From Cristatella mucedo (lineage: Eukaryota > Bryozoa > Phylactolaemata > Cristatellidae), in contig WPIO01000040.1 in NCBI GenBank assembly GCA_009760855.2, positions 237,501 through 301,500 on the forward strand: a DNA stretch of 64,000 nt, read 5' to 3'. The first letter of the stretch is position 1. The number at the start of each line of letters is the position of its first letter. A program made the translations under genes and the position numbers. The notes beneath the pieces were generated by a model, which was not told the DNA's origin, ran no database searches, and worked only from the letters and a program-made list of their open reading frames with translations. This document shows, in pieces, positions 20,871-30,521 of the stretch.

Positions 20871-21378
20871 TCAACGGTACCGCCGTGAAAGAGAATGCTT
20901 TAACTGAAAAAGAAGCTGTAAAAAAGGTTGTATAGTAACTGAGCGTTAACTCTAAATCCCTCCGCACCCATTCTTAGGTAGTCAGTTCCCTAGCATTAAC
21001 TAGAATGAGTGAACGAACACCATCGTGTATTTTAGTGGCTAGCATTATCAGCCAATCTGCTTTGAGCGTAAGCCGCCGCACTAAGCACATCGTGTTCACA
21101 TTTTTAATTTAAGATTGTTAAGGATCTCTGCAAAGATGCTGCCATCTCTAGTCTTTAAGAAATGCCTGCCATGTAAGAATCCGATGGTGTCTTTCGCAAA
21201 GCGTAATATTTCAGCATCGCCTTAGCGATTCCAACAGCGAATACCGAAGCTTCACAGTCTTACTCATTCCAATCGCGTAGATAGGAATGTTGGATGGCTG
21301 CAGCATGACGGCTTTTTGAGTTAGCATCTACGGGTCACGTGAGAACTGGAAAAGGAGGCAAGTGACTCATTCTCTATA
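20871..21378. other. AT-rich viral sequence, unassigned
   Basis: No frame of useful length and no recognised motif. Confidence 0.4.
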
Positions 21379-22726
21379 TTATAGTAAAATCTTATAAATC
21401 GGAAGAGTCCCAACCGACACAGATAAGGAAAGGGGTGCTGTAAGAAGTGATACTGGATTAACAGATGCAAGTGCTGCTGGAGTCGTCTCTCCTGGAATGA
21501 TTGGTACTTGCCCTACCTCGTTGTTTGTTGACATTGTCGTCAGACGCGAGCTCATACCCGTAAAGGTGCTCGGCAAAACTGCGTAGAACTTATCCTTAAC
21601 GATGGGTTCGATATCAGGCTTGAAACCGCTAACTCTGCTAATGAGTGGAGACACCGAAAGAATCTGATCTGCATCCCAAGTGGTGTAATTGCTAATCTCG
21701 CTAGGCTCATCTAACCTATTGTCAATCTGAATCCTAACGTTAGCATCCAAATAAGCCGTAACTTGAGAGTTGTCAGCATTGATGACATTCTGAGCTTCGG
21801 TCTCACACTGGGCGATGTAAAACTTTCTCACGTTCGTATCGGTAAACACAGAGATGTCTGAATCAAGTGTTTGAGCATTGTAATGAAAAAGTGATAAGTT
21901 AACTTGGTAATCGTACTGCTTCAGTTTCTGAGATGCGGTAGCATCGCTGGCAGTTGTTACATCCGTTGTGGTGATAGTAGTAGTAGTGCTAGTAGCAGCT
22001 GGCGTAGATATTTTCTTTCCTATGCTAATGTAAAACATCAGGCACTCGAGTGAATGACCATAACTGACCACCTCATCTGATCACGAAAGCTTGGATCGAT
22101 AGGTGTTACTGCAAAGGTAGTAGAATCGAGGAGAGTTAAAACCTTGCCTTTAAATAGTCCCGCGATAGTAAAACCTTCACTATTTGGAACTGTATTCCAT
22201 TATTTAATAAGTAAGACTGCCATCAGATTGTAGAAAACTAAATCCACTATTGGTTGCTGCAAATGCACAATAATTAGAATTTCCAGAGTAAATATTACAT
22301 TTACCATCCGCCTTACTTTCAATCTAACCCATGATAACCACCTATATTTAAGTTTTTATCGATGACTGCATAAGTATTAGCAAATGCTAGCACACCGATA
22401 GTAGTGTTGCTTTCTAGCCTATACAGAAACGCAAGATTAAATTCTATAGTGGCAGATGTGTCTGGCATGATGGTTGAAGCTGAAGAGATCAAGTTTTGTA
22501 ATGCAGTTTCAGCGCTACTATTAACGGTATAAGTACGTACCAAGTGCAATAAATGACCGATATACTTACGAGGTAACCTAACAAGACAGCAAAACCTAGG
22601 ATCTCCATGATCTAAACATTCAACGCTAGCGAACCTCAATTTAGTGGTTGAAGCTAGCATTTTATTTAGGATCTCCCTGGCGTTATCTTTTCTCATAATC
22701 TTGTAAATCTTTAAAGACTGGTCCAT
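21379..22726 (-). pseudogene. Large viral gene of unknown function, frameshifted
   Basis: The two ends are open. 22319-22726 gives 135 residues starting MDQSLKIYKIMRKDNAREIL. 21379-22071 gives 230 residues with a Thr/Ser run (STTTTITTTDVTTASDATAS) followed by beta-type sequence. The 250 bp between them (22072-22318) is coding-like in shifting frames (for example SEGFTIAGLFKGKVLTLLDS), so the whole is probably one gene with about three frameshifts. It is the best-preserved frame in the block. No family was recognised; a structural protein is possible from its low-complexity linker and beta-rich C-terminal part. Confidence 0.45.
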
Positions 22727-22762
22727 TCCTATAAAAACATTAAAAAATTAAAACTTAAAATA

Positions 22763-23029
22763 TTAGCTGATTTCATCTACTGAATCAAAATTTGCATCTC
22801 GATCAGATTTTGCGAATAACTCGATACCTTTTTGCCCTTTGTCTGAGTTAGCTTCATTTAAAATATCGTACTGCTTATTGCAAACTGAGTGCAACTCAGA
22901 AATGGCTGCCAAGCGATTTATGTTTTCCACTAGTATTTCAGCGAGGCTTCTCTTTTCCAGCAATATTTCTAGAATGTAAGTGTTGTTGTGATCTGCCATA
23001 ATGTTACAAATCTTATATGCTAGCTCCAA
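22763..23029 (-). CDS. Small viral ORF, unknown function
   Basis: An 88-residue open frame starting MELAYKICNIMADHNNTYIL and ending with an acidic stretch. It sits 36 bp upstream of the gene at 21379-22726 on the same strand. Its N-terminus resembles that of the neighbour (M-x4-K-I-x2-I-M-x3-N-x3-I-L), which suggests duplication of a short helical module. It is uninterrupted but small, so intactness may be chance. It marks the last viral sequence seen at this end. Confidence 0.35.
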   Translation of the reverse strand: MELAYKICNIMADHNNTYILEILLEKRSLAEILVENINRLAAISELHSVCNKQYDILNEANSDKGQKGIELFAKSDRDANFDSVDEIS

Positions 23030-23184
23030 CTATCTTCATACTGACATAAAAATTGTTTAAACCAAACATATTTAATTAGTGAAAGGAAATTATGTATTAC
23101 AAATGGCCCATCTACCTGGACTCTCACCATTTATCTTGTAATGACCGTAAGTGCAACTGTGTAAGCCGCTCTTGATTGATTGTG

Positions 23185-23364
23185 TAATGGCTCACTAGGT
23201 AAGGCGGTTGCTTTTCACGACCTCGGCCCCGAAGTCATGGGTTCGAATCCTGCGGTGGGCGATCCTTTATCACCACTGCAAGCGGTGGTGATAGCCGAAA
23301 AGGTTCTTCTGTCGCTATACAAAAAGAGGATGTTGAATCAGCTAGTATTTATTTATTTATATAT
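23185..23364 (+). repeat. SINE-A at right edge of viral block
   Basis: A full-length copy: GGCTCACTAGGTAAGGCGG (A-box region), GGTTCGAATCC (B-box), the hairpin caccactgcaagcggtggtg, the ttctgtcgctatacaaaaag body and a TATTTATTTATTTA tail. Confidence 0.9.
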
Positions 23365-23441
23365 CACATGATTGGAACTTTGAAACCTAACCTGATTTCG
23401 TGTAATGCTTTTCTTAGTAGAAAGACACTTAGTAAAGTCAT

Positions 23442-23601
23442 AATGAGAAATATTATTCTTAACCACGCACTTTCTTTAACACCTTTAGCTTCAGAAGACT
23501 GCCCATCAATCATTATTGAACACATCTTTGGCTTTAAGAATATTGTCTCATTTGCTAAAAGTGTTAAAAAAAGTGTATGGTGAAGAATAATATTTCTCAT
23601 T
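23442..23601. repeat. Inverted repeat, 48-bp arms
   Basis: The arms 23442-23489 and 23554-23601 are reverse complements with 5 mismatches in 48 bp, separated by a 64-bp loop. A weaker third copy of the motif, atgagacaatattcttaa, lies inverted inside the loop. It sits between the viral block and the C-rich minisatellite. Confidence 0.75.
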
Positions 23602-23697
23602 CTGAGGTTCCGCCATCGGAAGGTAATATATGCGTTTTTCAGCACGTCCCAGGTGGCGGCGGTCCAATGCCCGTGCACGAAGAACAAGCTTCACGCG

Positions 23698-23940
23698 TGC
23701 TTCCCCTCGCTCTCCCCCTCGCTCTCCCCCTCGCTCTCCCCCTCGCTCTCCCCCTCGCTCTCCCCCTCGCTCTCCCCCTCGCTCTCCCCCTCGCTCTCTC
23801 CCCTCCCCCTCGCTCTCCCCCTCTCCCCCTCGCTCTCCCCCTCGCTCTCCCCCTCGCTCCCCCCCCCCCCCCCCCCTTTCCCCTCTCGCTCTCCCCCTCG
23901 CTCTCCCCCTCGCTCTCCCCCCCCCTCCCCCCCCCCCCCT

Positions 23941-23972
<32 letters not shown>

Positions 23973-24800
23973 CCCCCCCTCCCCCCCTCGCTCTCCCCCT
24001 CGCTCTCCCCCTCGCTCTCCCCCTCGCTCTCCCCCTCGCTCTCCCCCTCGCTCTCCCCCTCGCTCTCCCCCTCGCTCTCCCCCTCGCTCTCCCCCTCGCT
24101 CTCCCCCTCGCTCTCCCCCCTCGCTCTCGCTCCCCCTCGCTCTCCTCGCCCCCTCGCTCTCCCCCCTCGCTCCTCCCCCTCGCTCTCCCCCTCGCTCTCC
24201 CCCTCGCTCTCCCCCTCGCTCTCCCCCTCGCTCTCCCCCTCGCTCTCCCCCTCGCTCTCCCCCTCGCTCCCCCCCCCCCCCCCCCCCCCCCCTCCTCTCT
24301 CCCCCCTCGCTCTCCCCCCCCTCTCTCTCCCCCTCGCTCCCCTCCTCTCCCCCCCTCCCTCTCCCCCCTCGCTCTCCCCCTCGCTCTCCCCCTCGCTCTC
24401 CCCCTCGCTCTCCCCTCGCTCTCCCCCTCGCTCTCCCCCTCGCTCTCCCCCTCGCTCTCCCCCTCGCTCTCCCCCCTCGCACTCCCCCTCGCTCTCCCCC
24501 GCGCCTCCCCCTCGCCCTCCCCCTCGCTCTCCCCCTCGCTCTCCCCCTCGCTCTCCCCCTCGCTCTCCCCCTCGCTCTCCCCCCCCCTCTCTCCCCCCTC
24601 TCTCTCCCCCTCCTCTCCCCTCGCTCTCCCCTCGCGCTCTCCCCCTCGCTCTCCCCCCCCTCCCCCTCGCTCTCCCCCCCTCGCTCCCCCCCCCTCTCCC
24701 CCTCTCTCCCCTCGCTCTCCCCCTCGCTCCCCCTTCGCTTCCCCCTCGCTCTCCCCCTCGCTCTCCCCCTCGCTCCCCCTTCGCTTCCCCCTCGCTCTCA
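23698..24800. repeat. C-rich minisatellite, 12-bp unit CTCGCTCTCCCC
   Basis: About 1.1 kb of tandem CTCGCTCTCCCC units, interrupted by pure C runs (for example 23862-23876 and 23938-23970) and by variants. Long frames in all phases encode Arg-Gly-Glu-Ser or Leu-Ala-Pro repeats and are artefacts of the 12-bp period. The complementary strand carries repeated G runs that could form G-quadruplexes. Confidence 0.95.
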
Positions 24801-25078
24801 CGCTGCCTGCGCGGACGGCGCATTTCGTCGCTACCAACATTCGTAGCAGCTGACCGTTCTCGTTTGCAGCCGCAGGAATCCGCCGGGGCGAAGCGTTTGA
24901 AGCGTGGCGATGGAAGTACGGAAAGATGGAGGATAGAAAACTTAAGCTTGGGAGGTTCGACGAGACGTGTGATGCGAGTGCATGCTGCTCAGCTCGGACT
25001 CGAAGCCGCTGCTGTACGATGTTTTTTCCAGTGCCGGCCGGCCGGCCGGCCGCAGGGCCAGTGGAGTCGATCGCGATT
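24801..25078. other. GC-rich flank, no gene
   Basis: Contains a short GGCC run (ccggccggccggccggcc) near 25034. No coding region is supported. Confidence 0.4.
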
Positions 25079-25226
25079 AAAGCCTGGTTTGGCCCAGCGG
25101 TCGAGGTGTACGCCCTGACCAAGGTCAAGGTCGAGCGGCCGAGCTCCCTCGTGGCGTATGCGAAGCGCCTGAAACCTAGTTCTCTTAGGGCACTACGCCA
25201 CAAATGAACTATGTACTTTGTAATAT
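25079..25226 (+). repeat. SINE-B, diverged
   Basis: The head is CTGGTTTGGCCCAGCGGTCGAGG and the tail ttctcttagggcactacgccacaaatgaa. The B-box region is changed. Confidence 0.75.
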
Positions 25227-25289
25227 AAGGCATTCCTCAAAGAAGCTCGCCGGATGCACCGTACGTACGTAAGTGTTTCCCGCTCAGGC

Positions 25290-25392
25290 TATTATTATTA
25301 TATTTATTATTATATTATGTATTATATATATATATATATTATTTATTATTATTATATTTATTATATTATACATATATATATATATATTATTA
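25290..25392. repeat. ATT/TA-rich low-complexity tract
   Basis: Runs of ATT and TA, with two (TA)n segments. Confidence 0.85.
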
Positions 25393-25486
25393 GGCTATTC
25401 TGGTACCATTCGTGAACGCGCTACCGTGCGTCTGCCCGTCGGCGATTGATTCCGTAAAGCCACGACTATCTTTGCAATCGTTGCAT

Positions 25487-25582
25487 TCACTTTCACTTCC
25501 ACTTTCACTTCCACTTTCACTTCCACTTTCACTTCCACTTTCACTTCCACTTTCACTTCCACTTTCACTTCCACTTTCACTG
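25487..25582. repeat. 12-bp minisatellite ACTTTCACTTCC
   Basis: About eight tandem units of ACTTTCACTTCC. Frames across it encode Leu-Pro-Leu-Ser or Lys-Val-Glu-Val repeats and are not credible genes. Confidence 0.95.
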
Positions 25583-26985
25583 CCGGCTCGCTAGTAGTCG
25601 GCATCCCTGTGCCGGATATGAAGCGGGAGCGCAGAAAAGATAGAAAAGTGCGACCACTCGGCTTCGAGCGAGTCAATCCCTGACGTTGCGGCGCGGCGCG
25701 GCAGTATGACGCCGCCGCGGCTAGCGAGGGCGCATCAGGCGCGTGGAAATGTTTGGCATTAAGGAATGCTCCTAGCCGCTCGCTCGCTCGGTCGTGACAA
25801 GCGTTCACTTGAGTAGCTCACTGCCGCAGCTGCTCGGTACACTTCTCAGGTTCCGCGAAAAAAAGAGCGCCACCCCCTCGGAGGAGAAGGCGGCGCAGCC
25901 GCGCGCATGACTGCCGCGCCGCCGCTGTCGCCGGCGCTCGAGCGTCAGCTGCGTCAGCGTGACCCGCGAAGCCGCAGCGGCGGCGGCCGCCGCCGCCGGC
26001 ACTCTCGCCGATGCCAAATGGCTGACGGAGCTGATGCGAGTCACGCCGTCCATTCGAGTGTCACGGGCATCTGGATCGGTCAACATCCCGAAGTCGTAAC
26101 GAGCTTCGCGCTTGGCTGAGTGGCCACCGCTGAGTCGGCCCCGATCTCCGAAGGTCGATGCGGTCGGCTGCGCGTAGCAGGAGGAGCTCACGTAGAAAGG
26201 TGGACACGACGTTCGTCGAGCGACAGCCGGCTGCCCGCGAGCATCGGCCGACATGTGTTGTCGACAGCGCCTCTTATTGGTGACGTTGTACGCTGTCGCT
26301 GGCTCGATGACGGTACGCCGCCGCCGCTACTTCCGCCAGTGCAGCTTCTTTGCCTCTCGGCGCTGGATTCTTGCGGAGAGGCAAAGGCAGGCCTCGGCCT
26401 TCGGTCGACCGGGCCCAGCCCACTGGCCTGACCCTGGCCCTGCCCGGCACTCGCTCAGCACTTTGCCGTCTCGCGCGCGCTCTCTCTTCGCGCCTCCGCA
26501 CCGCTCGAGTTCGAGCGGCGTTTCGTCTCGCGATTGACGAAGAGTCGTCGGAGGCGGCGACGCGCTTACCAGTTAACTGACGTCGTCGCTTCAGTGCCTG
26601 CCGCTGAGCGCTAAAGGCGCTGGCCGCCGCCACAGCCGCCGCGCCCAGCGCGGCGCGGCGGCTGTGGCTGACGCGCGGCAGCGGACTCAATCCACGGAGC
26701 GACCGAAGCTCGTGTGTCAGTCGAGCGCGTACGCGAATGGACGCGCTCGTCGCCGTATACGTGTCCGCCGCATATGTGTCCACCACGATTGGCATTAGAC
26801 CGCTGACTGCCAATTGCGACGATCTAGCCCGCCTTCTAGAGGACTGCAGGAGGTCAACGTGGCTTCAAGCCTGGCTTGTGGCACGAAGCCTTCGGTCAAA
26901 CGCATGATTTCCCGAAAAATTAGAAACGGAGAAGGAGGGAGAGATAAATAGTTAGATTCACGAATCGATAGAGAGAGCGAGCTGT

Positions 26986-27036
<51 letters not shown>

Positions 27037-27464
27037 ATGAGAGGGGAGGTAAGAGAGAGAGAGAGGGAGAGAGGGAATGAGAGGGGAGGTAAGAGAGAGA
27101 GGGAGAAAGGAGAGCGCGCCCGTATCTTAGGATGGCGAGTCCACTTCCGTTGCGCAGAGAAGTCTGCCAGAGGGCTGCAGGCGTCGAGAGCCGGTCGCAA
27201 GCCAGCGGCGCAGCGCGGATGCTTCCATGCCACGCCCAGGGCAGCGCACCGCTCAACTTCCGGCAGCGCTACAGCCTCGCGCGTCCGTCCGGCCTCTGGC
27301 TCTGCGAGCGATGTGGCTCAACTGTCTGCGCCTCTCGCACGGCTCACGCTTGTACACCACCTCGAAATGGACAACCGGTTCCTAATCGCCATAATTCAGA
27401 AGCCGCGAGTAATATTTCGGCAGTAATAATCTGGCTGCTCGTGCACGCCGCCGCTTCTCCAGAG
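25583..27464. other. GC- and CpG-rich region without a supported gene
   Basis: CpG-dense sequence, especially 25900-26700, may be a CpG island or promoter region. Overlapping frames on both strands show no recognisable domain. A GA-rich microsatellite (GAGAGA with AAAGA and GAATGA interruptions) lies at 26965-27110. An unrecognised exon could be present. Confidence 0.35.
26965..27110. repeat. GA-rich microsatellite
   Basis: Interrupted (GA)n, with a GAATGAGAGGGGAGGTAAGA segment present twice. Confidence 0.9.
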
Positions 27465-27465
27465 C

Positions 27466-27650
27466 AGTAATGGCTCATTAGGTAAGGCGGTTGCTTTTCA
27501 CGACCTCGGCCACGAGGTCGTAGGTTCGAATCCTGCTGTGGGCGATCCTTTATCGCCACCCGCAAGCGGTGGTGCTAGCCGTAAAGATTCTTCTGTCGCT
27601 ATACAAAAAGAGGCTGCTAAATCAGCTAGTATTTATTAATTTTATTTATT
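27466..27650 (+). repeat. SINE-A, full length
   Basis: GGCTCATTAGGTAAGGCGG (A-box region), GGTTCGAATCC (B-box), the hairpin cacccgcaagcggtgg, the body ttctgtcgctatacaaaaag and an ATTTATTAATTTTATTTATT tail. Confidence 0.9.
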
Positions 27651-28418
27651 AGGAGCACCACCGGGAGCAGGGGGAGATAATAATTAATTAGGAGCTCATT
27701 GCAAAAGCTGCTGCGGTGCAGCGGAAGCGCTTCACTTCCGGGCCTGTCGATTTTCAAAATCTTCCTGCACCGTCCGTTCGAGGCCTCGCTCCGACCACTG
27801 CACGATAGTAAGGTGCACTCGGTGCGCTTGGGTGCTGGACGCGAGACAGGTTCCACTAAAGCTGCAGACGTTCCTTCTGAATCGGCACCGATTTTAAACC
27901 GATTTCCCACAGATTTGGGCTACGCTACGCTAACTATGCCACCATTTTTTACCACGTTGGGGGAGGAGCCGAGTCTGCAGACTCTCATGAAGGAGAATTC
28001 GTTCCAAAGTTTTGGCTCCTTGTTGGTCCAGGCGACCAATCAAACCCTGGGGTTCGTCTCACACACCCCTCTGCCAAAATAGAAATGGCTGGCGTTTGTA
28101 GGCCCGAGTTATACTGAGGCGTTACGAGCAAGTCCTTGAATACAGGATGCTTATGCATTGTAACCAATGCTTCAGCTTTTTCTACATAGAATACCCCGTG
28201 CTTCTGTTGATCAAATCCACCAACGAACCCGTAACGGCGCGAATTACCTAACAATATACATCCGAGCACTTGTAATGGCGTGCATTACTTAATACCGCTC
28301 ACTTTCCCGAAAAACTTTTTTAATGCTTATATTTCTGTTATTTACATTCTTCTCATACTACTTATAATCTTAATCTTTCGGCCTATGCAATCAGGCGCTT
28401 ACATTAAGAGCAAAAATT
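27651..28418. other. Intergenic, no gene recognised
   Basis: No motif or convincing frame on either strand. Confidence 0.4.
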
Positions 28419-29036
28419 TGCACCTAGGCTTGTCTGTCGTGAGAGTCACAGCTGCCGCACCACATCACTTCTCGCCGAGCTGCACTGGCTCTCAACCAAG
28501 CAGCGGATCGACTTCAAGATTCTGTCACTTACTTTTAGGTTCCTCCATTATCTGGCTCCAGCCTACCTATCAGAACTATTCCCTCACCAGGCTGAGCATC
28601 GTAACACCTGCTCTTCGAAATCAAATCGTTTGGCTATACCTTGTACGAACCTCAAATCCTTTTGAGATCGTGCCTTTAGTTTGTGTGCTCCCAAAGCCTG
28701 GAACGACTGACGTCATGAAAAATTCTGAATTGACGACGTTTGAATTGAAGGTAAAAACGAACCTGTTCCTCACAGCATTTGCTACACCCATGTGATCCGT
28801 CGTGCCGAGCTGGTTTGGCCCAGCGGTTAAAGTGCTCGCCCTGACCAAGGTCTGACTGAGGTCGTGGGCTCGAGCCCCGAGGCACATGTGAAGCGCCTGA
28901 ATAGGGATTAAGTTCTCTTGGGGCGCTGTGCAAATACATTGTATTTTTTCCCTTTGCTTACGCGTGCTGACAGTGTGCAGGCTGACACCAACCATACGAC
29001 CATGCTTCCTTCGCAGAATATGTAAAGTAAGGTTAC
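28419..29036 (+). repeat. LINE-A 3' portion, split by a SINE-B
   Basis: The sequence covers the C-terminal part of the reverse-transcriptase ORF. In shifting frames it encodes the same residues as 49800-50200 (minus). It continues into the 3' UTR (gcttacgcgtgctgacagtgtgc at 28957). A SINE-B lies between the two parts at 28806-28945. It is degenerate. Confidence 0.75.
28806..28945 (+). repeat. SINE-B, full length, inside LINE-A
   Basis: GAGCTGGTTTGGCCCAGCGG (A-box region), GTCGTGGGCTCGAGCCCC (B-box region), and the tail agggattaagttctcttggggcgctgtgc. It is a clean copy and closely similar to the one at 56195. Confidence 0.9.
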
Positions 29037-29200
29037 GGTGCTCGCCCTTAAAGACTGAAGTCAACGTGTGAATTTATTAGATGACCGAGGTCGTGGGCTC
29101 GAGCCTCGTGAGCATATGATAAGCGCCCGAATAGAGATCAAGTTCCCTTAGGGCGCTATACAAATGAATTATATATATATATATATATATATACGGAGAT
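29037..29200 (+). repeat. SINE-B, 5'-truncated, with TA tail
   Basis: It starts within the A-box region (acggtgctcgccc) and includes GTCGTGGGCTCGAGCC and agggcgctatacaaatgaat. It ends in a (TA)n run at 29169-29193. Confidence 0.8.
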
Positions 29201-29344
29201 CCAGTTACACATTATTATCATTATTATTATTTGAAAAATTGAAGGGGGCTGTCAGCGAAGAGGCTCCATCCCGTTCAGCCTGCTGGCAACAAGCGCGGAA
29301 GGCCGTGCGCTGACAGACTTTGCGACAAATGCTCGACGGCGCTG

Positions 29345-29406
29345 CACTGTGCGAGACTGTGCGAGACTTTACGAGACTTTACGAGACTGTGCGAGACTGT
29401 ACGACA
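29345..29406. repeat. Short tandem repeat, GCGAGACTNT-type unit
   Basis: About six 10- to 11-bp units of the form (t/g)(g/a)cgagactNt. Confidence 0.75.
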
Positions 29407-30138
29407 TCGGAGCTCCAAGTTTCACTGGGAGCTCAGTTACCGGACCCGGGATCCGCTTTCATGTGCTCATCGTGTCATCCAATCGTCGATCGTTGGATCG
29501 GTTGGACTCGGCGGCTCCGACTTTGGATCTTTCCAGTTCGATTCTCGGGCTGCGTTGTTGTTCAGTTGGTGCTTTCTCGTAGCTCGCGCCTACGCGCTCG
29601 CCCGCCGCCTCCACCTCCACAGCGACGGCTAGGCTCGCTTCTGGAACCTGCACTGGGATTGTCGCTAAGCAATAACCAGCCAATAACCAGCTAACAACCA
29701 GCCAAGCTATCTGCGGTCTGTTACGCCGGAATTAGTGTGAGCCACTGTCGTCTTGTGGCAAAGCCGCACTGAGATACCCCCAAATGTCACCGAATGACCG
29801 TCTGTCCGGCAGCCGGAAGTGGCAGTCGCTCACGTGCGCGCGCCGCCACGAGCGCGTCGCGCGCGGCCGCTGCAGCTTCTCGCGCCTGGCTTTGAGGCGG
29901 CCCAAGGGCTGCGGAAAGGAACTAGCGAGAAGGGAATCGCTGTTTGCTATAGAGCTAAAGAGTCCGCTCGCCAGGACCTCCTGTCGGGAGACCGACGTGG
30001 CATTGACGACGTCTCAGATCGTGCCGGCTGATCTCCAGAGCTGGAGGCGAGAAGCGCGCCGCCCGCGCTCTTGTACAGCGTCGTTGCCGCAATCCCACCA
30101 GCGACGTCGATCGCCTTCAAGTCCTTTTGTCTGTGCAG

Positions 30139-30521
30139 GTGCTCTTCAGCAGCAGCCCAAGAAGCGTCTCCAAAGTGCGTGCAGACACGAGCCGCCATGC
30201 CGCAGTCACGTCGTTCAGCCTGGACGCGTCGCGGCAATCTCCTCCCCCTCCTGCTCCTCGCGAACAGCAACAGCTCGACGACCGACGGGAGACTACTTCT
30301 GCTGCCAAGTCTCCTTCATTGGCTGGCTACGACTCGAGCAAGCACTCATTCTCCTCCGTCGATCCGTCGGAGGCACAGCGACCTGCGGTGTCGACATCGC
30401 CCGCCGCCACCGCGACGCTCGCTGCCACGATCGGCGTGCCGCCGCCGCACCGGCGACTCGCGGCGGCTGCGGAAGAAGCGACGTCACAACCAGCCATGAA
30501 TACGCTGGCCTTCAGCGACAA
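30139..30521 (+). CDS. GT92 gene 2, upstream exon (stem region)
   Basis: The exon starts after the acceptor ttttgtctgtgcag and ends at the donor gacaa|gtgagt. It begins in phase 0 with a GTG codon and leaves in phase 2, exactly as in the gene 1 exon at 4547. It encodes about 128 residues rich in Ser, Ala, Pro and Thr without a recognisable domain, ending MNTLAFSDK (gene 1: MNVTVFNDK). It would supply the flexible luminal stem between a membrane anchor, on an unidentified upstream exon, and the catalytic domain. Sequence similarity to gene 1 is limited to the boundaries and last residues, so the stem diverged much more than the catalytic exon. A membrane segment is not visible upstream. Confidence 0.6.

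Larger units (their letters stand above)
8630..23030. mobile_element. Decayed integrated dsDNA virus (polinton/adintovirus-like block)
   Basis: This AT-rich block of about 14.4 kb is flanked by GC-rich host DNA. It contains remnants of a packaging ATPase (15915-16500), a probable major capsid gene (9850-11339), fibre-like genes (8630-9340, 20651-20870), a PLA2-like gene (18647-18952), a small zinc-finger gene and an HNH endonuclease. This combination is known from polintons, adintoviruses and polinton-like viruses. Genes run on both strands with little spacing, and all the recognisable ones are broken by stops or frameshifts. No PolB, retroviral-type integrase or adenain protease was recognised, and no terminal inverted repeats were found, so the borders are estimates. 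Host SINEs and a LINE tail inside the block show it is resident in the genome and not contamination. Confidence 0.7.

Noticed and set aside
8630-23030. Bacterial or phage contamination as the source of the AT-rich block
   Set aside because: Animal SINEs and a LINE tail are inserted within the block, one separating the halves of a reading frame, so it has been in the animal genome for a long time.
23548-25233. Very long open frames on both strands (up to 561 codons)
   Set aside because: They span a 12-bp tandem repeat, whose period divisible by three keeps every frame open. The proteins are Arg-Gly-Glu-Ser or Leu-Ala-Pro-Ser repeats without domains.
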